From positions 1 through 37,533 of the forward strand of contig CAJMPJ010000036.1 in NCBI GenBank assembly GCA_905215155.1: DNA of 37,533 bases, given 5' to 3'. The notes below the pieces were generated by a model. It saw only the letters and a program-made list of their open reading frames with translations. It was not told where the DNA came from and ran no database searches. Position numbers and translations under genes: made by a program. Shown here piece after piece: positions 1 through 7,771 of the stretch. The stretch comes from an uncultured bacterium (lineage in GTDB: Bacteria; Bacillota; Clostridia; Lachnospirales; Lachnospiraceae). Within the stretch, counting starts at the first letter, position 1. Each line of letters opens with the position of its first letter.

Positions 1-64
<64 letters not shown>

Positions 65-96
65 TTTCACATCATTAACCAAAGATGTGGAATTAT

Positions 97-171
97 GGTG
101 GGTATGGCGAAGTTGGTTATCGCGCCAGATTGTGGCTCTGGAGGCCCAGGGTTCGAATCCCTGTACTCACC
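97..171 (+). tRNA. tRNA-His (anticodon GTG)
   Basis: A complete cloverleaf can be drawn. The acceptor strands GTGGGTA (98-104) and TACTCAC (164-170) pair over seven positions with one G-U. The anticodon stem CCAGA/TCTGG encloses loop TTGTGGC, so the anticodon is GTG. G97 and C171 provide the extra G-1:C73 pair that marks bacterial histidine tRNAs. No CCA is encoded after position 171. Confidence 0.96.
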
Positions 172-172
172 T

Positions 173-196
173 TTCCCTTTTAGGGAATTTTTTTTT
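173..196 (+). terminator. Possible weak terminator or processing hairpin between tRNA-His and tRNA-Gln
   Basis: A short inverted repeat TTCCC/GGGAA (173-177, 183-187) is followed by nine T residues. The stem is only five base pairs, so termination would be inefficient. It may instead be a spacer hairpin in a polycistronic tRNA precursor, since no promoter is evident before tRNA-Gln. Confidence 0.3.
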
Positions 197-211
197 ATCA
201 AGACGTTTTCA

Positions 212-283
212 TGGGCTATCGCCAAGCGGTAAGGCACAGGACTTTGACTCCTGCATTCGTTGGTTCAAATCCAACTAGCCCAG
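212..283 (+). tRNA. tRNA-Gln (anticodon TTG)
   Basis: Acceptor strands TGGGCTA (212-218) and TAGCCCA (276-282) pair fully. The anticodon stem CAGGA/TCCTG encloses loop CTTTGAC, giving anticodon TTG. The discriminator is G283 and CCA is not encoded. The next tRNA starts three bases later, so the two are surely co-transcribed. Confidence 0.95.
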
Positions 284-286
284 TAT

Positions 287-359
287 GGGATACTAGCTCA
301 GGTGGTAGAGCACTTGACTTTTAATCAAGTTGTCCGGGGTTCGAATCCCCGGTGTCTCA
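287..359 (+). tRNA. tRNA-Lys (anticodon TTT)
   Basis: The anticodon stem CTTGA/TCAAG encloses loop CTTTTAA, so the anticodon is TTT. The T arm is CGGGG-TTCGAAT-CCCCG. Acceptor strands GGGATAC (287-293) and GTGTCTC (352-358) pair with two G-U wobbles. Discriminator A359; CCA is not encoded. Confidence 0.94.
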
Positions 360-376
360 TGTTTGTTGTAGAAGGA

Positions 377-406
377 GCGGATTCTGACCATAGAATCCGC
401 TTTTTT
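377..406 (+). terminator. Intrinsic terminator of the Arg-His-Gln-Lys tRNA cluster
   Basis: A perfect nine-base-pair stem GCGGATTCT/AGAATCCGC (377-385, 392-400) is followed directly by six T residues. It sits 17 bases after tRNA-Lys and closes the tRNA transcript. Confidence 0.85.
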
Positions 407-458
407 ATTCCCTGCCCTCTCTCCCATCTTGTCCGGATCAGATTTCCCCTCATAATTG

Positions 459-487
459 TTGACAATTTCTTCTTCCGATGGTATTAT
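459..487 (+). promoter_or_regulatory. Sigma-A promoter of tRNA-Leu
   Basis: A perfect -35 TTGACA (459-464) is separated by 17 bases from -10 TATTAT (482-487). Transcription would begin about eight bases before the mature tRNA-Leu. It shows that tRNA-Leu is transcribed separately from the four upstream tRNAs, which end at the terminator at 377-406. Confidence 0.75.
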
Positions 488-501
488 CTATATTGTTGTC
501 A

Positions 502-581
502 GCGGGTATGGCGGAATTGGCAGACGCGCCAGATTTAGGTTCTGGTGGGAGACCGTGCAGGTTCAAGTCCTGTTACCCGCA
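502..581 (+). tRNA. tRNA-Leu (anticodon TAG)
   Basis: Acceptor strands GCGGGTA (502-508) and TACCCGC (574-580) pair perfectly. The anticodon stem CCAGA/TCTGG encloses loop TTTAGGT, giving anticodon TAG. The variable arm is shorter than that of many class II tRNAs. Discriminator A581; CCA is not encoded. Confidence 0.94.
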
Positions 582-599
582 TAATCAATAATTGGTAAG

Positions 600-643
600 A
601 ACACCGGGATTTCTTGTAGATACAAGAATTGCCGGTGTTTTTT
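600..643 (+). terminator. Intrinsic terminator after tRNA-Leu
   Basis: The outer stem ACACCGG/CCGGTGT (601-607, 632-638) and inner stem TTCTTGTA/TACAAGAA (611-618, 621-628) form one long hairpin followed by a T run. It lies 18 bases after tRNA-Leu. Confidence 0.85.
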
Positions 644-788
644 ACTTTTAAAAAACCAGCTTCCTCCCTCACTCCATTTAAATAGGAAGAAATTCATAAC
701 GATTCCGGCCGGTCTTTCTTATTTCTTTCGCTGTCAGTGCATGTTCGGAGGGCAAACACTCAATAGCAGTACTTCATAGAAAATGGAA

Positions 789-815
789 ATATTTTCATGT
801 ATTTTTTGATACAGT
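789..815 (+). promoter_or_regulatory. Possible mother-cell sigma (SigE/SigK-like) promoter of the 60-residue protein
   Basis: An ATA at 789-791 is followed after 16 bases by GATACAGT (808-815), one base away from the CATACANT -10 consensus of sporulation sigma-E. Transcription would start near 823, leaving a leader of about 35 bases with the ribosome site. A TATAAT at 834-839 is too close to the ribosome site to serve. In 644-788 nothing else recognisable is seen. Short motifs like this occur by chance, so this is a candidate only. Confidence 0.25.
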
Positions 816-857
816 ATGGCTTTACAATCGTTATATAATTTTCTGGGAGGTGATAAT

Positions 858-1040
858 TTGAAGCATCGAGAAAAAAAATGTGAAAAACATTGGGCTGATG
901 AATTTGACCAGTTGGAATCTGCCAGCAGGGAAATTCAGCCCCCGCCTGCTCCCCCCGGAGAATTCGACAGCATTCTGGCTGAGATGAAGCGGCGGGGAAT
1001 CAAACCACGAATCCGGAAAGAGCTGAAGCACAGCAAGTAA
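858..1040 (+). CDS. Small basic protein of unknown function, TTG start
   Basis: This 60-residue protein is not recognised. Translation most likely begins at the TTG at 858, because a near-ideal ribosome site GGGAGGTGAT (845-854) lies seven bases upstream; the in-frame ATG at 816 has no ribosome site. The sequence is hydrophilic: a Lys/Arg/His-rich start, an acidic stretch, a Pro-rich hinge (IQPPPAPPGEF, about residues 27-37) and a Lys/Arg-rich tail. No signal peptide or membrane segment is visible. It converges on the subtilase-like gene with 32 bases between the stop codons. The strong ribosome site and a possible sigma-E-type promoter suggest a real gene, perhaps tied to sporulation, but this is inference. 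Confidence 0.6.
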   Translation: MKHREKKCEKHWADEFDQLESASREIQPPPAPPGEFDSILAEMKRRGIKPRIRKELKHSK

Positions 1041-1072
1041 GTGCCTGCCGCAAGTCTCAGACCGCTCTGGCG

Positions 1073-2749
1073 TCACAGGTCCAGCAGCCGCCGGAATACC
1101 TCATCGTCATCGAGTATTCCATACCCCCATATTTGATTGGGGAACGTTTCATCCTGTGTCCGCTTTGCTTCTCTGACGAGCAGACGGTTGACCTGGTTTC
1201 CTGTAACAGCAGTATAATTTCCCTTGCTGTAAGCCCATTCCATGACCATGGCAGCAACTCCCGCAGTATGGGCGGCGGCGGCCCCTGTTCCGGTGATAGT
1301 CCCGTAACGGTTCTCTGGAATGGCACAGGGAATCCGGTAGCCAGGTGCGCTGATATCCGGTTTTACCTGCCCCAGTCTGGTATAGCCCCTGCCTGATTCG
1401 GGGAGAATCTCTCCGTTTTGCTGATTATACGCAGCAACAGTCAAAGGGTTTGTGGCATCGCCCTGGGCGGTAATGGTCGTATTCGGATCGGAGTCAGGAA
1501 AAAATGTTTCGTTTGAAATCAAATTGCCGGATGGAAGCCAGCAATGGAAGGAAAACGGTTCATCGCTGACACTTCCGATCCGAAAATACCAGGTTCCAGG
1601 GGCTGCATTCTGAAACCGCAGCAAAATCAGCTGTTCTCCGGTTTCTTCTTCAAAAAATATATTATTGATCCAGACTTCCGTCCTTACGGTTTGAAAGGTG
1701 AGCTTTTGGCAGCTTCCATTTATGGAGGGGTCCATTACCTGAGAGGATTCAAACGTGGGAGCTGTGATCTCAATAAAAAGTCTGGAAGGTATGTATGGCC
1801 AGATTTCCATAAAGAACTTTCGGTCATTGGTCCCTACCGTGAGCTGGAAGCTGTTGTAAAACGGTCCCGTCTCGGTGTTGTTGTAATAATGCCGCCGATT
1901 GTTGGCCTCATTTCCCGCAGATACCACCACACTGGTCTTTGGTAATTCCACCAGATAGTCCAGATACATACTGGAAGGTCCCTTTCCATCATGACCTCCC
2001 TGACTGCTTCCGACTGCCAGGCAAATGACCAGCGGACGGTTCAGCCTTTGAGCCACACCAACCACATAGCGTATGCCCAGTATGATATCAGATTCCTGAA
2101 AACATAAGGCATCTTCCGGAACTGAAAACAATGTTTTCAGATTCCGTTTTGCTTCTTTTAACTTTACTACTACCATATCTGCTTCCGGAGTCACACCAGC
2201 AAAGCCGATCTCTTCGTTTGGACGCCCTGCGATGATGCTGGCAATTGCCGTTCCATGGCCTATCTCATCCACCGTAGGAACCATGGCGAGAGGATCATCG
2301 GATATCAGGGCAAAATTAAGAAGGTCCCTGGTATATTCTGCGCCAAAGGTGAAGCCTCTGGGAGGCGTACCGCCAAACTTCGTCTGATCCCAAATAGAAA
2401 TGATCCTGGTGGTGCTGTCATTATACATAAAGGCAGGATGCTGATAGTCGATACCAGTATCCACGATGCCGATAATCACTCCTCTTCCACCCAATCCCAT
2501 CTCCGGCACTTCCTGAGCTGCTTTCATATGGGGGATATTCCCGCAGATCGTCGATTCCAAAGTATATAAGGCCGGAAACATATGATAAGGATATTCTCCC
2601 AGATCGCAAGGTTCCATGGAATCCTTCCGTAAATGCAGCAAAGAATTTATTTCGTTCAGCGGTGTAATGTTATCCCCCGTATTATAAGTTGGTACAACCG
2701 CATTGCTGATGATCAGGTCATAATATCCATCGTCCAGTATCTTTTCCAT
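1073..2749 (-). CDS. Subtilisin-family (S8) protein with catalytic Ser replaced by Gly; probable pseudoprotease
   Basis: This 558-residue protein has the S8 fold of clostridial Csp-like subtilases. The catalytic Asp is in IVDTGID (D97) and His in GHGTAIAS (H165). At the serine position the usual GTS motif reads GTGAAAAHTAG, so residue 489 is glycine (codon GGG, 1283-1285 on the plus strand). Such a protein should not hydrolyse peptides. In Clostridioides difficile the germination protein CspC is likewise an S8 pseudoprotease with Gly at the serine position, so a role in spore germination signalling or protein binding is possible, not shown. No signal peptide is seen. The start at 2749 is preferred over an ATG 17 codons upstream because AGGAGG lies seven bases before it. 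There is no neighbouring csp or sleC gene in the window. Confidence 0.85.
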   Translation of the reverse strand: MEKILDDGYYDLIISNAVVPTYNTGDNITPLNEINSLLHLRKDSMEPCDLGEYPYHMFPALYTLESTICGNIPHMKAAQEVPEMGLGGRGVIIGIVDTGIDYQHPAFMYNDSTTRIISIWDQTKFGGTPPRGFTFGAEYTRDLLNFALISDDPLAMVPTVDEIGHGTAIASIIAGRPNEEIGFAGVTPEADMVVVKLKEAKRNLKTLFSVPEDALCFQESDIILGIRYVVGVAQRLNRPLVICLAVGSSQGGHDGKGPSSMYLDYLVELPKTSVVVSAGNEANNRRHYYNNTETGPFYNSFQLTVGTNDRKFFMEIWPYIPSRLFIEITAPTFESSQVMDPSINGSCQKLTFQTVRTEVWINNIFFEEETGEQLILLRFQNAAPGTWYFRIGSVSDEPFSFHCWLPSGNLISNETFFPDSDPNTTITAQGDATNPLTVAAYNQQNGEILPESGRGYTRLGQVKPDISAPGYRIPCAIPENRYGTITGTGAAAAHTAGVAAMVMEWAYSKGNYTAVTGNQVNRLLVREAKRTQDETFPNQIWGYGILDDDEVFRRLLDL

Positions 2750-2788
2750 GTAACTGCCTCCTGCCGGTTTCAAATGGAGCATATGGTA

Positions 2789-2815
2789 TAGTTTATGCAC
2801 CTATATTTCTGTTAT
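2789..2815 (-). promoter_or_regulatory. Possible SigE/SigK-like promoter of the subtilase-like gene
   Basis: On the minus strand CATAAACTA (2789-2797) matches the CATA-N3-TA -10 of mother-cell sigma factors and lies 40 bases before the start codon. An ATA occurs 15 bases upstream, one base shorter than the usual sigma-E spacing of 16-18. No good sigma-A promoter is evident nearby. Weak evidence. Confidence 0.2.
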
Positions 2816-3367
2816 GAGCAGAAGATTTAAAGAAATTAATATAATATAATGGCAATATAAAGCAAACATGCATATTCATGTTTTATACTCTTAAATAAGC
2901 TTTATTAACAAAAACTTTTGACAAAACAACAAAAATTCACTTATTTTACTTTACTTAAACATTTTCTTGCGTTATAATTTATATAACTCTTCTTAGGAGT
3001 GCCGTATTTCCCCAATCCTACGGTACTCCATTTTTTATATTTTTTTCAATATAATCCATTTTACGTCATTCTCAGATGGTTTTCCCAAAAATCAACGGGT
3101 ATTTCTACCGCATAATTCTGTCTTTTTAAAACATTTCTGTTTGTTTTAAAAACTAAGCCTTCACAAATTCTTCACATTTTCATCAAAATAAAAACACAAT
3201 TGTCCTTTATATTGAAATCTGTAAACAGGCCGGAAAGACCTTTTATATAGACTTTTTTTCATACTCAGCCGGCAGGCATACTCCTGCCGGCTTCCTCCAT
3301 TTTACTTCCTCCATTTCATGAATTGCAAATTTCCCCATTCCTCTGCTATAATAAAATATTTAAAACC
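2816..3367. other. AT-rich intergenic region without a gene; two isolated hairpins
   Basis: No open frame with a ribosome site is present in this stretch of about 550 bases. It contains a plus-strand promoter-hairpin unit (2950-3036) and a GC-rich perfect inverted repeat AGCCGGCAGG/CCTGCCGGCT (3267-3276, 3283-3292). The latter lies about 75 bases beyond the binding-protein gene that ends at 3368, but on the minus strand it is followed by A residues rather than T, so it is not a standard terminator. Confidence 0.5.
2950..3036 (+). ncRNA. Orphan promoter followed by a hairpin and T run; possible short transcript
   Basis: TTTACT (2950-2955) and TATAAT (2973-2978) are spaced by 17 bases, a good sigma-A promoter. 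Only about 11 bases after the expected start lies an 11-base-pair stem GGAGTGCCGTA/TACGGTACTCC (2996-3006, 3019-3029, one G-U) followed by A and six T. The transcript would be about 50 bases and encode nothing. It could be a small RNA or a blocker of antisense transcription. Confidence 0.3.
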
Positions 3368-4936
3368 TCACTTTTTCATACTGTCATAATGTTCTGCTCT
3401 CGCGTCAAGAATCTTCTGCAGCCCTGCATTTACAAGGTTGTTATACTCTGCCTCCTGGAAACGGTCAAACTCATCGGGAGAACAGCTGATTAATTGATAG
3501 ACATATTCAATCATCATTTTCTCAACATTCAGTCCGTAATCGGCCTCTGCCTGTGAAATGTAGGAATCTACCGGGTAACGGAACTTTCCTTCTGCACGGA
3601 TATCGTAGAAGTTGGAGAACCACTCCGGGTCTGCCCAGTCCACCGACTGATCTTTATACCACTTGGATACAATGGCATCTTTGCTCCTGGTCCAGTCCAT
3701 AGACAGATTTACAAGGTTCAAGTCATCACAGGTTCCGGGATAACCCCTGGAAGCAAGTTCTTCACTGGACAATTTGATGGGAACCCCATTTTCATCCCGC
3801 TTGTGTTCGGCAGTGTATACAATATTCTCTGCCACCTGGGGGTCCGCCTGCCAGTTTAAATATTTCATACAGGCTTCCACTTTCTTTTCGCTTGTCTTGG
3901 GAACCATAAGAAACATACCGTATCTTTGCTCAAAAGGAGTGCGGTAAGAGCCATCGGACAGCTCAAAACACTGGACCGGGACAAAGGTGTTTTTTGCGCC
4001 AAGTGTCTGATTCATAATGGTGATATAATCCCATGGACGCTCCGAATCATCTAGGAAAAATCCCACATCGCCTGCTGATATCTTTGCTTTGTAGATATCC
4101 TCATTGGTATCCGTAGCAAAATCCTTTGTAATAAGACCTTTGTAATAAAACTCATTTAATTTTTTAATGCCCTCGACTGCTCCCGGGGCAACAGCCATAT
4201 AGGCATCGCTGTAAACGTAAGCCTCCCGATCCTCTTTCAGATCAACATAGGAGCCAACAAAGTTTAAATAGCCTTTTTCAGTATCATTGCGGCCGCTCAT
4301 TGCCCAGGGAATCACCTCGCTTACGCCGCCTGGATTTTTATCCTTTACCGCCTGCAGATAAGTTTCTAATTCTTTCTTGGTCTTTGGCATCTGCATTCCC
4401 AGCTTTTCCAGCCAATCCTGGCGTATATAAGCAGTATGTTTGGGTGCTTCCACCCCTCTTTGCTTCACAATTCCAAACTGCTTCCCTTCGATCTGCCCCA
4501 TCTTCTGTACATCTGACACGTATTTTTTAATGTCTGGTCCATAGGCTTCATATGCCTGTGTTAAATCTGCCAGACCCCCATTTTTGGCAAAGTTATAAAA
4601 AATACTCTGATTGTAGGTAAATACAATATCCGGTGCACTTCCGCCGGACATCATAATATTCAGTTTATCATCCGACGAAGCCCTTGGAACAGATATATAT
4701 TCCACATTGATGTTATACTTTTCCTTCATCTGTTTCCTTATCCACTCTGTCTGGGTGTTTTTCTCAACCGTTGTACCGGGAGCCGCATCACCTCTGTCCC
4801 AGACCATAACTTTAATGGTTCCCTCACCGTCTGCCGCGGTGGCACCAGCCGTTTCTTTGCCCAAACTGCAGCCGGTTATTAACGCTGCTGCGGTAAGGAC
4901 CGCCATCCCGCATTTCAAAAATTTCACTTTTTTCAT
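3368..4936 (-). CDS. Extracellular sugar-binding lipoprotein of an LplABC-type importer
   Basis: This 522-residue protein has a lipoprotein signal peptide with lipobox LITGC, lipidated at Cys23, and the body of a family 1 solute-binding protein. It is larger than MalE-type proteins, as is typical for LplA/YtcQ-like binding proteins. It would sit on the outer face of the membrane and deliver an oligosaccharide to the two permeases encoded immediately upstream. Ribosome site AAGGAGA lies eight bases before the ATG. It is last in the operon HAD protein, LplB-like permease, YtcP-like permease, binding protein. No ATPase gene is present; such importers usually share an MsmX-type ATPase encoded elsewhere. 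The substrate is unknown; the neighbourhood favours uronate-containing or host-type oligosaccharides. Confidence 0.9.
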   Translation of the reverse strand: MKKVKFLKCGMAVLTAAALITGCSLGKETAGATAADGEGTIKVMVWDRGDAAPGTTVEKNTQTEWIRKQMKEKYNINVEYISVPRASSDDKLNIMMSGGSAPDIVFTYNQSIFYNFAKNGGLADLTQAYEAYGPDIKKYVSDVQKMGQIEGKQFGIVKQRGVEAPKHTAYIRQDWLEKLGMQMPKTKKELETYLQAVKDKNPGGVSEVIPWAMSGRNDTEKGYLNFVGSYVDLKEDREAYVYSDAYMAVAPGAVEGIKKLNEFYYKGLITKDFATDTNEDIYKAKISAGDVGFFLDDSERPWDYITIMNQTLGAKNTFVPVQCFELSDGSYRTPFEQRYGMFLMVPKTSEKKVEACMKYLNWQADPQVAENIVYTAEHKRDENGVPIKLSSEELASRGYPGTCDDLNLVNLSMDWTRSKDAIVSKWYKDQSVDWADPEWFSNFYDIRAEGKFRYPVDSYISQAEADYGLNVEKMMIEYVYQLISCSPDEFDRFQEAEYNNLVNAGLQKILDARAEHYDSMKK

Positions 4937-4980
4937 GCAATCTTCTCCTTTACTATTTCCTTCTTATCCAACTAAAATAA

Positions 4981-5847
4981 TCAGCCTTTTACTGCACCAA
5001 GCATAATCCCTTTTGTAAAATATTTCTGAATAAACGGATAGGCAATAACCATTGGTGTCATAGAGATAACAATGCTTGCAGACTTGATATTATCCGCCAC
5101 AAGCTGAGATGTGATTCCTTCTTCCTGGGATATCTTTACCGATTCAATGAGCTGTTTTAAAACCATCTGTACCGTGTAAAGACTGGAAGAATTCACATAA
5201 TAGAGAACATCACTTAACCGGTTCCATCTGCCTACCGCATAGAACAGGGCAAGGGTGGCCAGGGTAGGATAAACCAGAGGCAGCGCCACTTTAAATAAGG
5301 TCTGGAACTCATTGCAGCCATCAATTTTGGCCGCCTCATAAAGAGAGGAATCAATTCCTTTGAAAGCAGTGCACAGGATAATCATGTTATAGGCACTCAA
5401 TGCTTCCGGTATGATCAGGGCCCAGAATGTATCAATCATCTTAAAATCCTTTACATTCAAATACTTGGGAATGATCCCAGGGTCCAGATACATGGTCAGT
5501 ACAAAAAGTGTCATGAGAAATACACCGCCCTTTAAATTCCGTTTGGAAAGGGGATAGGCCGCAAGAACGGTCATAATGATACTGACCACCGTGGAGCCAA
5601 GCATTAAAAATATGGAATAAATGAATGCGGAGAGAAAGCTTCCGCTTAGAAATGCCCTTTCATACGCTTCTGCCGTAAACTGAACCGGAGAAAGGAATAC
5701 CTTTCCCGCCAGAATTGCATCCTTGGAGCTGAAGGACATGGATACCACCCGGATAATGGGAACCAACGCTGCAATACTGATTACGATAAAAAATGTGTTC
5801 CAGAATAGCTGAAATCTTCGGTCTGCTTTGCTCTTTAATCCATTCAT
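4981..5847 (-). CDS. Carbohydrate ABC transporter permease, YtcP/LplC-like
   Basis: This 288-residue membrane protein has about six hydrophobic segments and the binding-protein-dependent permease signature EAAKIDGCNEFQTLFKVALP, the cytoplasmic EAA loop that contacts the ATPase. It pairs with the upstream LplB-like permease. Its start codon overlaps the stop codon of that gene by one base (TAATG), so translation is probably coupled. The length and the C-terminal ending GIMLGAVKG are typical of the LplC/YtcP group. Confidence 0.92.
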   Translation of the reverse strand: MNGLKSKADRRFQLFWNTFFIVISIAALVPIIRVVSMSFSSKDAILAGKVFLSPVQFTAEAYERAFLSGSFLSAFIYSIFLMLGSTVVSIIMTVLAAYPLSKRNLKGGVFLMTLFVLTMYLDPGIIPKYLNVKDFKMIDTFWALIIPEALSAYNMIILCTAFKGIDSSLYEAAKIDGCNEFQTLFKVALPLVYPTLATLALFYAVGRWNRLSDVLYYVNSSSLYTVQMVLKQLIESVKISQEEGITSQLVADNIKSASIVISMTPMVIAYPFIQKYFTKGIMLGAVKG

Positions 5848-6782
5848 TACATGATTCCCTCCTCTCCCATCTTTTTGGAAATCTGATTCACAGACAAGAT
5901 CAGGATGATTCCGACTATGGACTGGAATAAGCCAACTGCAGTAGCAAAGTCAAACCGGCCGGCCTGAAGCCCCACATGATACACATAAGTACTGATAACA
6001 TCGGAGACACTTTTTACAAGGGTATTGCCCATCATGTAAGGGCGGTCAAAATCAATGGAAACGATCTTGCCAAGCTGCATGATCAGCATAATGGAAATGG
6101 TGGGCCGGATTTGAGGAAGGGTTACGTGGGCAATCCTCTGCAGTCTGGTGGCACCGTCAATGTAAGCAGCTTCGCCAAGAGACGGGTCTGCAGCGGTCAG
6201 TGCGGCCAGATAAATAATCAGGGAATAACCGGCAGACTGCCAGATTCCAGAGATCCAGTAGACAAATCTCCAGATCAATGGATCGCTGAGAAAATTCACT
6301 TCGGAAAGCCCTGTCTTACGGATCAAATCGTTGACAAGGCCGCTGGTGGAAAACAACTGGGTAATGATTCCTGCAATGATGACCCAGGATAGAAAGTTGG
6401 GCAGATACAGAATGGTCTGCGTGGCCTTTCTTATGCACTTGTTGCGGATTTCAAAGAGAAATACGGCAATCAGTACCGGTACCGGAAATCCCAGAATCAA
6501 ATCACCGGCATTTAAAATCAGGGTATTTCCCAAAGCACTCCAAAAATCTTTGGAACCAAATGCTTCTTTAAAATTTGCCAGTCCCACCCAGGGACTGTTC
6601 CAGATCCCCGCAAACACGTTGAATTTTTTAAAGGCTATGATGCCTCCGATCATTGGCTTATAACGAAACAAAAGCATATAGACTATGGGAATCAGCAGCA
6701 TCAAATACAGCTGCCAGGAATTGCGTATGTACATCTTAAACGGCATCCTTTGTACCTTTGTCTTACTCTTTCTACGTTTCAT
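5847..6782 (-). CDS. Sugar ABC transporter permease, LplB-like
   Basis: This 311-residue protein begins with a basic segment and has about six membrane helices. The EAA loop reads GEAAYIDGATRLQRIAHVTLP. The N-terminal stretch, with YMLLLIPIVYMLLFRYKPM, is typical of LplB-type permeases. The ribosome site GAGGGGG lies about nine bases before the ATG at 6782. It is co-transcribed with the HAD gene 20 bases upstream and overlaps the next permease by one base. It forms the membrane channel with the YtcP-like partner. Confidence 0.92.
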   Translation of the reverse strand: MKRRKSKTKVQRMPFKMYIRNSWQLYLMLLIPIVYMLLFRYKPMIGGIIAFKKFNVFAGIWNSPWVGLANFKEAFGSKDFWSALGNTLILNAGDLILGFPVPVLIAVFLFEIRNKCIRKATQTILYLPNFLSWVIIAGIITQLFSTSGLVNDLIRKTGLSEVNFLSDPLIWRFVYWISGIWQSAGYSLIIYLAALTAADPSLGEAAYIDGATRLQRIAHVTLPQIRPTISIMLIMQLGKIVSIDFDRPYMMGNTLVKSVSDVISTYVYHVGLQAGRFDFATAVGLFQSIVGIILILSVNQISKKMGEEGIM

Positions 6783-6802
6783 AATCGTGCACCCCCTCTT
6801 AT

Positions 6803-7345
6803 TTATTCAATCCAGTGCTTGTTCAGTTGTTCCTCCAGACGGTTGGCCAGAGCCAGAAGCTCTTTTGGCTCGTGAATGATATAGTCCGCCTTTTGTGAGT
6901 CATCAGACGGTGTCATATCATAACGGGGCGACCAGTCTAAAAGTATGGAGGTGATCCCGAAACGGTTGGCTCCTGCAACATCCTTTCTTATATTATTGCC
7001 AATCATCACCACCCGCTTCTTATCCTTTTCTGTGAGATGGTTCTGATCCATGGCATCCTGAAACATCCGCCCGGAAGGCTTCTGGACCCCAACGGTTTCA
7101 GAAATGGTCCTGGTATGAAAGCAATACCCAAGTCCATTCTCCTTATAAACGTTTTCAAAGGACTGTTCCTCCCCATCTGCCACCATTGCTATGGTATATC
7201 CGGCATCATAAAGGGCCTTTAAAGTCTCTCCGGCACCTGGAATCAGTTTTGCATGGATTACAATTCCTTTGTCATTGCGAATTTCAGTACTTTCGTCGAT
7301 AATTGTGTCACCGCTGTCCGTAAAAATAATTAATCTTTTTTTCAT
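6803..7345 (-). CDS. HAD-superfamily hydrolase, small
   Basis: This 180-residue protein is a haloacid-dehalogenase-type phosphatase. Motif I is FTDSGDTI, the D-x-G-D-T variant with nucleophile Asp10, and the C-terminal motif is MIGNNIRKDVAGA. The short cap region between them suggests a simple C1-type cap. It is the first gene of the importer operon and starts 33 bases downstream of a palindromic operator candidate. A phosphatase or phosphoglucomutase role on the imported sugar is plausible but the substrate cannot be read from the sequence. The start uses GGAG eight bases upstream. Confidence 0.8.
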   Translation of the reverse strand: MKKRLIIFTDSGDTIIDESTEIRNDKGIVIHAKLIPGAGETLKALYDAGYTIAMVADGEEQSFENVYKENGLGYCFHTRTISETVGVQKPSGRMFQDAMDQNHLTEKDKKRVVMIGNNIRKDVAGANRFGITSILLDWSPRYDMTPSDDSQKADYIIHEPKELLALANRLEEQLNKHWIE

Positions 7346-7379
7346 TCTGCCGGCTCCATATGAATTTTTATGAGTTATT

Positions 7380-7428
7380 CCTTAAAACTTTTAAGGATAT
7401 TATAATATTTTATGCAGATTTTCTTGAA
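7380..7428 (-). promoter_or_regulatory. Promoter and palindromic operator candidate for the HAD-LplB importer operon
   Basis: On the minus strand TATAAT (7399-7404) is preceded after 18 bases by a weak -35 TTCAAG (7423-7428). Directly downstream, over the expected start site, lies a perfect inverted repeat CCTTAAAA-C-TTTTAAGG (7380-7396). The position suits a repressor operator, but no repressor is identified. Confidence 0.4.
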
Positions 7429-7479
7429 TGTGTAATTTGTATTATCGTGAAAATATGCAATGAAGAACCACTTCCGTTG

Positions 7480-7544
7480 AAAAAAGCTGGAGAAAGAGAC
7501 ATCACAAAGCGTTTCAAACATGTGATGTTTCAATTTCTCCAGCT
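7480..7544 (-). terminator. Intrinsic terminator of the mannosidase operon
   Basis: On the minus strand a long two-part stem (AGCTGGAGAAA pairing with TTTCTCCAGCT, then an inner 11-base-pair stem around ACATCACA/TGTGATGT) is followed by TTTTTTC. It lies about 230 bases beyond the GH38 stop codon. Confidence 0.7.
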
Positions 7545-7771
7545 ATATGCAGATTTGTTTTTTCCGTTCCTCAGACAAGACCATTATATTCCATATGGAG
7601 AGAGGTGACTATGCAATCGTTGCAAAATCCAGAACAAGATTTTTCATTTCTTGCAGATTGTTCGGCTTTTTAGGTGTTTCCCCGTGGATTCATGGACCGT
7701 CCAGGAACACACAGGCGTCTCCCTCCAGTCCCCCATTGGCGTTGTCAGGTGGTTTACTTTTAATCTTCCAA
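7545..7771. other. Intergenic region with one 20-codon open frame (7611-7673)
   Basis: Between the mannosidase stop codon and its terminator no full gene is seen. A plus-strand frame of 20 codons begins at ATG 7611 with the ribosome-like site GAGAGGTGACT just upstream, and TTCCGT-N17-TATATT precedes it. It encodes MQSLQNPEQDFSFLADCSAF and then stops. It may be a micro-protein, a decayed gene start, or chance. Confidence 0.2.

Noticed and set aside
2840..2880. SigG-like promoter upstream of the subtilase-like gene (CATTATA with GCATG or GAATA)
   Set aside because: The spacers are 15 and 21 bases rather than 17-18, and the site is far from the start codon.
3267..3292. Hairpin as terminator of the LplB-type operon
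   Set aside because: Ten perfect base pairs, but on the minus strand it is followed by A residues, not T.
7505..7520. CcpA-type cre site around AAGCGTTTCAAA
   Set aside because: It is the loop and inner stem of the terminator at 7480-7544, away from any promoter, and matches the cre consensus poorly.
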